Part shown: in pieces, positions 45,269-53,965 of the stretch
How positions within the stretch are numbered: position 1 is the stretch's first letter
Layout: each line of letters opens with the position of its first letter
Assembly (NCBI RefSeq): GCF_001591585.1
Contig: NZ_BCVE01000005.1
Coordinates: forward strand, 124,001-188,000
Length of the DNA stretch: 64,000 nt
Reading direction: 5' to 3'
Source of the DNA: Niallia circulans NBRC 13626
GTDB taxonomy: Bacteria > Bacillota > Bacilli > Bacillales > Cytobacillaceae
The notes under the pieces: model-generated
Database searches by the model: none
What the model was told of the DNA's origin: nothing
Seen by the model: only the letters and a program-made list of their open reading frames with translations
Made by a program: the position numbers and the translations under genes

Positions 45269-47938
45269 TTAATGTATAATCTCGCTTGCTTTTGCCTTTT
45301 CTGTCATTTTTCTTGTTCCATTTGCTAATGGCTTTTTTAAAAATAGAGCAATAATCAAAGCAATTACACTAAAGACTATAAGCATACTGATTGAAAATAG
45401 TACTTTTTCCTTTACCATCCCACCTACGGTTTCTCTTAACAGGTTGATCGCATGTGTAAATGGTAGGTAAGGATTAATTTTTTGGAAAAAAGGTGGTGCA
45501 ACCTGAATAGGAAAAGTCCCTCCAGAACCAGATAGCTGCAATACAAGAAAAATAATCGCTAATCCCTTACCTAAGTTGCCAAAAACAGAAACTAATGTGT
45601 AAACAATTGTCATAAATACTAAGCTGATAAACATGCTGAACAATACGAATGCAACTGGTTCAGCTACATATGCCTTTAAGATAAACATATCTCCTAGTGT
45701 CACAATCAAGCTTTGACATAATCCAATTGTGACAAAGGTGAGCCATCTGCCAAAGTATACTTGGTTCGGTGTGTAAATCCCCTCAGGATCTCGAACATCC
45801 ACGCGTAATAAAGAAATGAGCAGCAAGGCACCAACCCATAAACTCAAGGTTGTATAAAAAGGCGAATTCGCTGATCCATAATTAGGAATAGGAAATAAAG
45901 AATTTTCATTTAATACAATCGGATCTGATATAAAGTCACTTTCTTGTTGTATATCATTTTTCAACAAGGAAATAATTTCCCCTAAATCATATTCATCTTC
46001 AAATTTCCGAATAGAATCTGCCGTTTTAGTCAACGTCGCTTCTAAATTTGGCAATTCATTTTGTACCATATCTGCCGCTTTATGAACAGCATCTTCCACT
46101 CTAGGTAAATCCGTCTTAATAAATGCAGCTACTTTAGAAATATCTTGTTCAGCCGCGGGAAGATCATTACGAACAAAGTTTGCTGCTTCATGAAACTTCT
46201 CTTTCAGACTCGGAAAAGATTTTTGATAAAATTCTGCGGCATCATTAATGCCTGCTAAAACTTTGTCCATATTTTTCTTGATAAGGTTTGTTGCTTCATG
46301 AATCTTCTTTTCTATTGTAGGTAAGTCAGAATGAAGCTTTGTTAATTCTTCTTGCGCAAAGGCAAGTGACTCATCCGTATTTTTTAATATCTCTTCTAGC
46401 TTTGGTATATTCGCCTGTGCACTTTCCAAATCATTCATTGCATTTTGAGCCGAATCCTTTATCCCCTCTATAGCACGATGTATAGCTGGCTCTGTTTGCT
46501 TGTCATAACGATTCATTAGAGTAGTACTAAGCTCAATTGCCTCTTGCGACAACGCCAATAAACTGGATGCTTTCTCCTTATCCTCTGCTTGAATCGTATG
46601 TAGCAGCTTTTTTTCTTGCTGAAAATTGGTTTGTAATGCCTGTAAGTCTTTAATTTCAGACAAAAGAGCATCATCTCCATTTGGAGTTACACTATTTAGA
46701 GTAGTAAATAATGCAACGGAACGTGTTAAACTATCGATACTAGTTTGCACTTGTGCTTGCAAAGCTACTGCATTTGTTTTTGCTTCCTCTTCAGTAAGAT
46801 TACCATTTTGAACTAATGCAGCAAATTGGTGAACAGCATCAGCCGTTTTCTGATGGAGAAGAAGATTTTGTTTATATACTGGCCCTACTGCATCGAGCGC
46901 TTGCCCATTTGCATCGATAAACGCCGGCAGTGTATCTGCTAATTGCTTCCCGTTATTTATCCCTTGTTCGATTTTCTCTAATGAACCACTTGCTGTTTCC
47001 AAAAATGACTGCATGTCTTCTACATTCGATAATGCTTTTGTTACCATTTCACTAATGTCAGAAAAATGAGCATCTAGCTCCATCACGCCATCCGCTAACT
47101 TTTGAATTTCTGGCGCCTTTTCCTGTAAGACTAGAATGCCTTCACCAACCTTATCTAGTTCCGGAAGCTTTTCTTCTAATAACAGGATATTTTTACTCGC
47201 TTCATTAATATCTGGAAAAGCTGCTTCTAATGTTAAAATTTTTTGTGCTTGCTTATTGATTTCAGGCAACTTACCTTCCAGTGTTACTACTTTTTCTCCT
47301 AATTCATTTATTTTCGGAACTTCTTTTTCTAATGCGAAAATTTTCTCTTCTATATTTCTAATCGTCGGCAATTCTTCTTCCAGCTTAATTCCAGCATCAT
47401 TAAATACACTCAATACGGATTCACTTACCGTATGAATAAAGTTTTCCTTTACTTGCTGCACAATCGTCGAGGCACCAGTAGAAGTCATCTTTGGTGCGAT
47501 TGCATTTAACTTTTCATTTACACTATAATCAATCTCTGGTTTTACTTGTTTGTCCTCTAAAATAGTTGCAATCTTAGCGGAAAAATCATGAGGGATGTAC
47601 AGGCTTGCATAATACTCTCCTTTCGTAACACCCTCCTTCGCTTTTTCTTTACTTACAAATTCCCAGCCAAGCTTATCATTTTTCTTTAAGCTTGAAACAA
47701 TTTCATCGCCAATATTGACGGAGGAATCGCGAATAACTGCTCCTTCGTCTTCACTTGTTACTGCAATTTTTATCCCACTCGTATTCGAATATGGATCCCA
47801 TGAAGCCGCCAAATTAAACCAAGCATATAGAGATGGCAGCACCATTAAAGCCACAATTAGAAGTGCCGCAACAGGCGCCTTAAAAATACGAATCCAATCA
47901 TTTCGGTAAATAGTAAAAACATTCTTCAAAAAAATCAC
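45269..47938 (-). CDS. yhgE: YhgE/Pip-family membrane protein with internal repeats
   Basis: This 889-residue protein has the YhgE/Pip layout: an N-terminal helix (about residues 20-42, with MVLPSLYAWFNLAASWDPY), a large extracytoplasmic region (about 45-690), and five C-terminal helices (about 690-880) resembling an ABC-2-type permease domain. Related proteins include the Lactococcus phage-infection protein Pip and EsaA-like T7SS components. The middle contains seven 17-residue repeats (about residues 182-300, pattern xILxLExxLPEINxxxx) and later about four 18-residue repeats (about 590-665, HxAAxFxxxxLPxxExxI). An SD is present upstream of the ATG. It is transcribed alone. Confidence 0.9.
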   Translation of the reverse strand: MIFLKNVFTIYRNDWIRIFKAPVAALLIVALMVLPSLYAWFNLAASWDPYSNTSGIKIAVTSEDEGAVIRDSSVNIGDEIVSSLKKNDKLGWEFVSKEKAKEGVTKGEYYASLYIPHDFSAKIATILEDKQVKPEIDYSVNEKLNAIAPKMTSTGASTIVQQVKENFIHTVSESVLSVFNDAGIKLEEELPTIRNIEEKIFALEKEVPKINELGEKVVTLEGKLPEINKQAQKILTLEAAFPDINEASKNILLLEEKLPELDKVGEGILVLQEKAPEIQKLADGVMELDAHFSDISEMVTKALSNVEDMQSFLETASGSLEKIEQGINNGKQLADTLPAFIDANGQALDAVGPVYKQNLLLHQKTADAVHQFAALVQNGNLTEEEAKTNAVALQAQVQTSIDSLTRSVALFTTLNSVTPNGDDALLSEIKDLQALQTNFQQEKKLLHTIQAEDKEKASSLLALSQEAIELSTTLMNRYDKQTEPAIHRAIEGIKDSAQNAMNDLESAQANIPKLEEILKNTDESLAFAQEELTKLHSDLPTIEKKIHEATNLIKKNMDKVLAGINDAAEFYQKSFPSLKEKFHEAANFVRNDLPAAEQDISKVAAFIKTDLPRVEDAVHKAADMVQNELPNLEATLTKTADSIRKFEDEYDLGEIISLLKNDIQQESDFISDPIVLNENSLFPIPNYGSANSPFYTTLSLWVGALLLISLLRVDVRDPEGIYTPNQVYFGRWLTFVTIGLCQSLIVTLGDMFILKAYVAEPVAFVLFSMFISLVFMTIVYTLVSVFGNLGKGLAIIFLVLQLSGSGGTFPIQVAPPFFQKINPYLPFTHAINLLRETVGGMVKEKVLFSISMLIVFSVIALIIALFLKKPLANGTRKMTEKAKASEIIH

Positions 47939-48401
47939 CCTTCGTTAGTTTATGAAGATGAATAGAAAAGCATTCAGAGGAGCGATTCTTATAAAGTCTC
48001 AAACAAAAGCTTCCTCCTGAAATCCTTATCATCTTAATAACGGCAGTCATCTAGAATCCATCCTCTTTTTTCTTAGTATATATTGGAAAAAACCTAATAT
48101 TTCTCTATGATACCATTTCAAGTGATTCAACTAAACATAAATGAAGAAAGGAATTCACACAAAGCGCAAGTAATCAAAACACAACAACCTGCTAAGAAAA
48201 AACACCGGAGTATCATCAGAACTTTCATTTCTATTCCACCATTTCCGTTTCTTTTTCATGCTCACCCCAAGTTATACAGAGCAATAAAACTTTGTGTTAA
48301 GACCAGTCAGTATGCTTGCTCATACTCTTTTAGAGAGTTACTTATCCCATGAAACTTTTCCCCATCATCTCCGTAAACATAGTTAAAAGGAGTGAATGGG
48401 A
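47939..48401. other. intergenic region between yhgE and the SunI-like gene
   Basis: This gap of about 460 bp holds the two divergent promoters. A reading of 81 codons (48107-48352, plus strand) lacks a Shine-Dalgarno, is rich in His/Ile/Lys and resembles no family, so it was not called. No RNA motif was recognised. Confidence 0.5.
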
Positions 48402-48665
48402 ATGTTGGAAGTCAAAGTAACAAAGAACAATAACAAGTTACAAATAAAATGGCAGCTAAGTACCATTGAAATACTCTTATCAGATATAACAGCAGTAACA
48501 AATGATGAAACATATGCCGGGAAAGAAATAAGCGGAATACGAATTGGTCTCCCTTATGGAAACACTGACAGGATCATCATACATACCAAAACAGATAATT
48601 ATATTATTTTTACAAGTATCGGAAATTTGAAGGATAAGATTTTGGATTTTATGAAGGGAAGTTAA
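48402..48665 (+). CDS. SunI/YnzG-like PH-domain protein
   Basis: This protein of about 87 residues has the WQLS...IEI...YAG...IRIGLPYG pattern of the SunI/YnzG family, a small PH-like fold. SunI confers immunity to sublancin in B. subtilis, but most homologues are not near bacteriocin genes and none is visible here. No transmembrane anchor is present, unlike membrane-bound SunI. The second ATG (48402) is favoured because it is nine bases from AAAAGGAG; the first (48396) is only three bases away. Confidence 0.8.
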   Translation: MLEVKVTKNNNKLQIKWQLSTIEILLSDITAVTNDETYAGKEISGIRIGLPYGNTDRIIIHTKTDNYIIFTSIGNLKDKILDFMKGS

Positions 48666-48673
48666 ATTTCTTT

Positions 48674-48707
48674 ACCACCACAATATTGGCTGATTTGTGG
48701 TGTTTAT
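48674..48707 (+). terminator. terminator of the SunI-like gene
   Basis: ACCACAA (48677-48683) pairs with TTGTGGT (48695-48701), followed by GTTTATT. It begins 12 bp after the stop codon. Confidence 0.65.
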
Positions 48708-48792
48708 TCCTATTTGAACACGCTATCATTTAATGATATAGTTTATTTTATTAATAAGACTATACAATAAATATTAAGGATTGAATCTAACT

Positions 48793-49089
48793 ATGCTTTT
48801 GATTAACGAACTTCCTATTGAGGTAACCAAGATTTATCCGTCAAGCAGCTTTAAGGGACTGGAAATTTTATTCCGCATAGAAAATCATGATTATCACTTT
48901 CTAATTGGAAATTCTACTGAACCTTTTCCCTTGAATGTAAAACACATATTCAAAGAAAAGGATGTCTGCCCGTTTTGCCAAAAGAATATTTATGCCGCTC
49001 CATTAGGCCAGCAGATTTGTTTAGAGTTTCAGAAAAATTTACCCGTTCTTTTAAAGTATTTTCAAAAAAAGTATCCAGATATTTTTTAG
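48793..49089 (+). CDS. small hypothetical protein with CxxC motif
   Basis: About 98 residues from the ATG at 48793; AAGGA lies 12 bases upstream. A TTG at 48781 directly abuts that site and is less likely. The sequence has a beta-rich first half and a CPFCQ motif near residue 58 that could bind zinc or be redox-active, followed by a third Cys and a short C-terminal helix. No family is recognised. It lies between the SunI-like gene and the CdaR regulator, on the same strand. Confidence 0.55.
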   Translation: MLLINELPIEVTKIYPSSSFKGLEILFRIENHDYHFLIGNSTEPFPLNVKHIFKEKDVCPFCQKNIYAAPLGQQICLEFQKNLPVLLKYFQKKYPDIF

Positions 49090-49252
49090 AGTACTGAATT
49101 GTTTTGGTTTTCTCTCTACTTTTAATTTCCATTAAATGAAGTGCTTTCGACTATTCCTTTGCAATATAAAAAATCAAATATCTAATTCTCATATATACTA
49201 TATAATAGCAAGTATTTTTCTTTCTTATTTAAAAGGTGGTGAGCCAGTTAAA

Positions 49253-50278
49253 ATGTATGAATTAACACCCAAACAGGCACAAAAAATTGTAAATAAAATG
49301 ATGAAGGATATTCCATATAATATTAATATTATGGATAAAACAGGCATTATCATTGGCAGTGGCAATAAAGAAAGAATCGGCACGCTCCATCATGGTGCAG
49401 TTGCTGCCATCAAACAAAAAAGAATAGTTCCTATTGAAAAGGATGAAGAATTTGTCAAGAAAGGAATTAATCTGCCTATTGAATGGAATAAGTCTATATT
49501 AGGAGTAGTTGGTATTAGCGGGGAGATAAAGGAAACCAGCCCTTTTGGAAAACTAGTGAAGTCAACCGTTCTGCTATTAATTGAACAGAGCATTGCTTCG
49601 GAAAAAGAAAATAGGAGAAAGAATGTAAAACAGGAATTTTTCAACTTATTAATAGACTCAAATACTATTTATACAAAGGATTTAATAGACCAGGCATCCT
49701 CCTATAATGTTCAGCTAAATAAACCAAGTCAACTAGTCTATATCGAATTTCAGAAAAACGTTGATGAGACTATAGTCAAAGATTTTCCTTTCTTTCAGCC
49801 CTATCAAACTACACTATGTGTGGTTGTGCAAGAGCCAAACAACATGGAAGAGCTGCTAGAGAATCTAGCTAAATATCAAGATATCTTTATTTCCGTTAGC
49901 AAAATAAATGATAAAATCGCGGATGGTTTTCTTCAGACAAAATTGGCATTAAAAGTACTAAAAGGGTTGTTTCTTCATCAGAAAATCATATTTTATGCTG
50001 ATTGTGAGTTTATTGCCGATTTATCTTATTCTTTGCAAAAAATAAAAAAAACAGCCCTTCAGTCAGACTTGCTGGAAACAAATGATGAACTTATCAAGAC
50101 ACTCCAGGCTTACCTTAACTGCAATATGAATATGAATGAAACAGCCAGCCAGCTGATTGTACATAGAAATACATTAAATTATCGATTGAATCGTATTCAT
50201 AAAATTACAGGGAAAGATCCTAAAAATATATTGGATCTTGTAGAACTAATCTTTATGTTAATTAATCGTATCAAGTGA
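49253..50278 (+). CDS. CdaR-family sugar-diacid/glycerate regulator
   Basis: This regulator of about 341 residues has an N-terminal sugar-diacid recognition domain (about residues 5-135, MYELTPKQAQKIVNKMMKDI and GIIIGSGNKERIGTLHHGA), a middle GGDEF-like/PucR linker, and a C-terminal HTH_30 domain (about 285-335, NMNETASQLIVHRNTLNYRL). Family members activate glycerate, glucarate or galactarate genes. The ATG at 49253 matches the family start; an upstream extension to 49136 has no family match. It is convergent with a GntP permease-glycerate kinase operon, which it should control. Confidence 0.92.
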   Translation: MYELTPKQAQKIVNKMMKDIPYNINIMDKTGIIIGSGNKERIGTLHHGAVAAIKQKRIVPIEKDEEFVKKGINLPIEWNKSILGVVGISGEIKETSPFGKLVKSTVLLLIEQSIASEKENRRKNVKQEFFNLLIDSNTIYTKDLIDQASSYNVQLNKPSQLVYIEFQKNVDETIVKDFPFFQPYQTTLCVVVQEPNNMEELLENLAKYQDIFISVSKINDKIADGFLQTKLALKVLKGLFLHQKIIFYADCEFIADLSYSLQKIKKTALQSDLLETNDELIKTLQAYLNCNMNMNETASQLIVHRNTLNYRLNRIHKITGKDPKNILDLVELIFMLINRIK

Positions 50279-50279
50279 A

Positions 50280-50310
50280 GAAGCTGCTCCTAAGTCAAAG
50301 GAACAGCTTC
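50280..50310. terminator. hairpin between cdaR-like and glycerate kinase genes
   Basis: GAAGCTGCTCC (50280-50290) pairs with GGAACAGCTTC (50300-50310), with one mismatch and a nine-base loop. It lies between convergent genes; there is no long T tract. Confidence 0.7.
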
Positions 50311-50340
50311 AGCTATATACTCGTATGAAATCAAGCAATG

Positions 50341-51477
50341 CTATTTTAATAGTCTTGCAATACTCTCTGCCGTTCTTGCAAGATTTTCTTTTCCTTGAGC
50401 CAGCAAAGTGTCAATCGAAGCTGCTCCAGGGACAATCCCAAAAATGGCATCAAAACCTTCTTCGTACAAAACTTCCACATCCTGACCAATACACCCTGCC
50501 AGTGCGATTACTTTAATGTCACGGTTCACACTTTTAGCTGCTTGTGAAACTCCATATGGGGCTTTGCCAAACTTTGTTTGAAAATCAATGCCGCCTTCTC
50601 CTGTAAAACAATAATCTACTGCTTTTAACTTTTCCTTTAAATTGGTATATTCGATTACGATATCTATTCCTTTCTTCATCGTTGAATGAGTGAAAGCAAG
50701 TAAACCTGCCCCTAGGCCACCTGCAGCACCTGCACCAGCTGTATCTACTATATCGATTCCAAGATACTCTTTCACCTTGTTAGCGTAGTGACGTAGGTTT
50801 CTATCTAAAATTTGGATCATCTCTGGAGTAGCACCCTTTTGGGGACCAAAGACAACCGATGCTCCATTTTCTCCACACAATGGGTTTGTGACATCCGATG
50901 CAACCAATATATGCACATTTTTCAACTGTGGGATAACATGAGAACAATCAATTGTATTAAGTTCATTTAAATAACCGCCGCCAAACAACAATTCATTTCC
51001 ATCTTTATCTAAAAATTTATAGCCAAGCGCAGCGGCCATACCCGTTCCGCCATCATTTGTTGCGCTCCCGCCAATTCCCAATATAATATCTGTAATGCCT
51101 CGCTCTATACATTCCCTTATTAATTCCCCTGTTCCAAAAGTTGTGGTAATAAGGGGATTTTTTGTTTCTTTGTTAACATGATGGATTCCGCTTGCAGATG
51201 CCATTTCAATGACAGCAGTCTTACCGTCTCCTAAAATACCATACTGTGCTAAAACTGGTGTATGAAGGGGTCCTGTAACTTCCTTTGTAACTAGTGTACC
51301 GCCTGTAGCGTCTACTAGTGATTGAACCGTCCCCTCTCCGCCATCTGCCATTGGAACATGGATACATTCTGCATCAGGGATTGCTCTTTTTATCCCTGCT
51401 TCCATAGCAACACATACTTCTTTTGCTGTCATACTTTCTTTAAATGAATCAGGAGCTAATAAAAATGTTTTCCCCAT
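50341..51477 (-). CDS. glycerate kinase (GarK/GlxK family)
   Basis: This kinase phosphorylates D-glycerate, giving 2-phosphoglycerate in this family. It has the family blocks LAPDSFKESMTAKEV (near residue 5), VPMADGGEGTVQ (about 41-52), GIGGSATNDGGTGMAAALGY (about 134-153) and FTGEGGIDFQTKFGKAP (about 287-303). About 378 residues is the usual length. The ATG at 51477 is preferred over 51486 because AGAGGTGG lies at proper spacing. It follows the GntP permease gene by 15 bp in one operon. Confidence 0.95.
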   Translation of the reverse strand: MGKTFLLAPDSFKESMTAKEVCVAMEAGIKRAIPDAECIHVPMADGGEGTVQSLVDATGGTLVTKEVTGPLHTPVLAQYGILGDGKTAVIEMASASGIHHVNKETKNPLITTTFGTGELIRECIERGITDIILGIGGSATNDGGTGMAAALGYKFLDKDGNELLFGGGYLNELNTIDCSHVIPQLKNVHILVASDVTNPLCGENGASVVFGPQKGATPEMIQILDRNLRHYANKVKEYLGIDIVDTAGAGAAGGLGAGLLAFTHSTMKKGIDIVIEYTNLKEKLKAVDYCFTGEGGIDFQTKFGKAPYGVSQAAKSVNRDIKVIALAGCIGQDVEVLYEEGFDAIFGIVPGAASIDTLLAQGKENLARTAESIARLLK

Positions 51478-51492
51478 TGCTTCCACCTCTTT

Positions 51493-52794
51493 TTATAAAA
51501 TAAATCCATATAGGATAATTGCTACAATAGTCATGGTTAAGCCAACAATACTTTCATAACCTGCCACTTTCATTCTGTCTGCCATACTCATATTCATAGC
51601 GTTGCGAGTAACATGAAAATAAGTTCCATGTGGTAAGTGGTCAATCACCGTAGCGCCAGTATGTGTCATCACTGCTGCAGCTATAGGTGCGACGCCAGTA
51701 TTCAAGATTGCTTCTGAGAATGAACCAGTTGCCAAAATAACCCCTGTTGAAGTAGATGCTGTAGCGGCTGCCATTAAAGTTCCTGCAATTGGAGCAAGGA
51801 ATGTGCCAGAAATGCCAGATGATTCTACTAAGGCAACTACTTGTGAAGGCAAGTCTGAAGCAGTAATCAATCCACCAATAGCACCTGCACCAATAATAAT
51901 TAAAATGGTTGGTGTCATTCTATTTAAGCCAGCTGTACAATAATCCAGCAGCTTTTCTTTTTTCCCTAACGCCAGCGTACCGACAACTGCCGCAAAAGGC
52001 AAAATAAACAAGGAGTCAATGTTCAATTTTGTAAGTACATCTATTCCAAGCAATGCTCCTATTGGACTAATCATCAATAGAACAATAGCAATAATTGGAG
52101 TTATTAAAGCTTTAGATAAAGCCGGTAAATTGGAGACGTTTGCATTTTCTAGTTCTTCCGCCTCCTGATCTGTCACTTTCGTTCCTTTATACTTAATTAG
52201 CGATGCAAGGAATACTGTGACAATTACACCAAAAATAGCTGGAATAAGTCCCCCTATCATTACCTGGTTAACGTGAAGCTCAAATCCGCCTGCTGCAGCA
52301 ATTGTATTAGGATTAGGAGATATAATATTTCCTGCTTTTCCCCCTCCGGATAAGGCAACTAAGACAGCAATCTTAGAATAACCCATTTTTTTTGCCACAG
52401 ACAGAGCAATTGGTGCGACAATTAATACCGCTACGGGAATGAATACTCCTACCGCTGTAATGATCATCGTAGCTAATGCTAAAGATAGCATAGCCTTTGT
52501 CCCACCGAGTTTATCAACAATAAACTTGGCAATTGTTTCTGCTGCCCCAGATTCCATCATGACACCTGCAAAAACCCCTGCAGCAATAATACGGATAACT
52601 GTTCCTTGAACACTTTGAGTCCCTGACACTAAAATCGTAATTGTCTCTGAAAAATTAGCACCACCAATAAATGCTCCAACAATCGCCCCTAAAATAAGGG
52701 AATAAGTTGGGGATAACTTAAACAAAATTAAAATAATTGCCAGCGCCAAACCACATAAAGCTCCAATCCAACTAATCTCTAACCCAGCTGCCAT
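51493..52794 (-). CDS. GntP-family permease, probable glycerate/gluconate importer
   Basis: This 433-residue transporter has about 12 hydrophobic segments and GntP hallmarks (ALSGGGKAGNIISPNPNTIA near residues 149-168; HTGATVIDHLPHGTYFHVT near 385-403). GntP carriers are proton-coupled symporters for gluconate-like acids. Coupling to glycerate kinase and a CdaR regulator suggests D-glycerate as substrate (inference). It is the first gene of the operon, with an 18-bp repeated element further upstream. Confidence 0.92.
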   Translation of the reverse strand: MAAGLEISWIGALCGLALAIILILFKLSPTYSLILGAIVGAFIGGANFSETITILVSGTQSVQGTVIRIIAAGVFAGVMMESGAAETIAKFIVDKLGGTKAMLSLALATMIITAVGVFIPVAVLIVAPIALSVAKKMGYSKIAVLVALSGGGKAGNIISPNPNTIAAAGGFELHVNQVMIGGLIPAIFGVIVTVFLASLIKYKGTKVTDQEAEELENANVSNLPALSKALITPIIAIVLLMISPIGALLGIDVLTKLNIDSLFILPFAAVVGTLALGKKEKLLDYCTAGLNRMTPTILIIIGAGAIGGLITASDLPSQVVALVESSGISGTFLAPIAGTLMAAATASTSTGVILATGSFSEAILNTGVAPIAAAVMTHTGATVIDHLPHGTYFHVTRNAMNMSMADRMKVAGYESIVGLTMTIVAIILYGFIL

Positions 52795-53025
52795 AAATAA
52801 TCCTCCTAATCTATTAATCTTGACAATAACGGTCTATTACATTCGAATCTTCCAAAAATCATCCTTTGTTCTGCCCTTGTTTGGTAATATTACTAAAATT
52901 GGTGTATACCCCTTATAAACCATTTGCAAATAGAACCACTTGAATACGGTTTCATTCTATTTCATTGTAAGCCCTTTAACAATTGATAAACCAACCAAAT
53001 TTCCTTGTTCATTTGCACAAAAACT

Positions 53026-53043
53026 AAGTTAGGAATATATAAA
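53026..53043. repeat. 18-bp direct repeat, copy 1
   Basis: AAGTTAGGAATATATAAA, identical to 53182-53199, lies 232 bp upstream of the GntP start. The two starts are 156 bp apart. The flanking bases ACT/ACTA are also similar. It may be a regulator-binding site or a duplicated promoter segment. Confidence 0.7.
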
Positions 53044-53181
53044 CAGTTTCTTTATCACCGTTATAAAAAGAAGAATTTTCTTCATGCAACATTACAATCT
53101 ATCATGACTACTCTCTCGCTTACACTAAAATAATGTAAAAAAATCTTCCCTCCTACTAGAAAAATAAAAGAGAATATACTA

Positions 53182-53199
53182 AAGTTAGGAATATATAAA
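53182..53199. repeat. 18-bp direct repeat, copy 2
   Basis: Exact copy of the element at 53026. This copy lies about 250 bp upstream of the MpsC-like gene on the other strand, so it could serve either direction. Confidence 0.7.
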
Positions 53200-53445
53200 A
53201 TTTTATCAATATTAAAATTAATTTTCCTTTAGCTATTCCAGCAAAGATTCTCTATAGAGAAACTGTAGAACACATTTCACAAATCTCTCCATAGTTCGTT
53301 TTTTTACCATGTTATTTCCTCCAGAAACGACAAATTTATATTTTTTTCGCCAAAATCCGCACATTCTATTGAATTATTCAAAAATGATATGTATAATAAC
53401 CAATATCAATAGTTTGGCAGGTGATTTATCATCGATGCAAATGAA

Positions 53446-53766
53446 ATGAAGAGATTTTTATCTCAGGTATACAATAAGATTTCAAAGGATTTGTTTGGTG
53501 CTGGAACGACATTATTGAAGGTAACGATTGATCAGAATGTGATTACACTTCAAGCGAAGCATCCACGTGCCCCCCGCTCTGCTGCTCTCGAAGGAGAAGT
53601 ACCGAGCCTTAAACAAGAGGTTGACTTTCATCTGTCCTTACTTTTTAAGAAAAAGCTAAAAGAACAACTAGAAGAAACGACAAATTGGAATATTGAAGCG
53701 ATTCTTAGGGATTATGATTCTTTCACACAGCTTGCTTTTACAAACATTGTATTAACTAAACATTAA
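53446..53766 (+). CDS. MpsC-family (DUF2294) small protein
   Basis: This 106-residue protein resembles the DUF2294/MpsC family: an N-terminal helix with KISKDLFGAGTTLLKV, a beta segment VITLQAKH, and a C-terminal block. In Staphylococcus MpsC belongs with a sodium-translocating membrane-potential system, but here it stands alone. The ATG at 53446 lies 21 bases from the only good Shine-Dalgarno (GCAGGTGA, 53417-53424). Two in-frame ATC codons at 53428 and 53431 sit at ideal spacing, so a non-canonical start is possible. A strong terminator follows. Confidence 0.75.
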   Translation: MKRFLSQVYNKISKDLFGAGTTLLKVTIDQNVITLQAKHPRAPRSAALEGEVPSLKQEVDFHLSLLFKKKLKEQLEETTNWNIEAILRDYDSFTQLAFTNIVLTKH

Positions 53767-53843
53767 TCTTGGATTTCTTCTTGGATTTATCTAAGCAGAA
53801 CGCCACTATATACAAAAGATAAGTTTAATCTTTGTTTACAAAG

Positions 53844-53895
53844 AAAAGACAATCTTAAGTAGAAGGATAATTCTATTTAAGCTTGTCTTTTTTTA
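53844..53895 (+). terminator. terminator after the mpsC-like gene
   Basis: AAAAGACAATCTTAAGTAGAA (53844-53864) pairs with TTCTATTTAAGCTTGTCTTTT (53871-53891) with two mismatches, followed by TTTATT. It lies 78 bp after the mpsC-like stop and 74 bp before the next operon. Confidence 0.88.
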
Positions 53896-53965
53896 TTATT
53901 TAATAGCTTGCGAGAAAGATAGTTTCTTAAAGCCTAAAAAACAAAATCATTCGGAGGGTTCTAAA

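Larger units (their letters stand above)
52795..53445. other. long intergenic region with 18-bp direct repeats
   Basis: About 650 bp of AT-rich sequence between divergent genes. It contains two exact copies of AAGTTAGGAATATATAAA (53026-53043 and 53182-53199), annotated separately. No open reading frame of note or RNA motif was recognised. Confidence 0.6.

Noticed and set aside
48107-48352. 81-codon reading between yhgE and the SunI-like gene
   Set aside because: No ribosome site, odd composition and no recognisable fold or family.
53767-53965. purine riboswitch ahead of the nucleoside operon
   Set aside because: The conserved purine-riboswitch core was looked for and is not visible; only a terminator hairpin is present.
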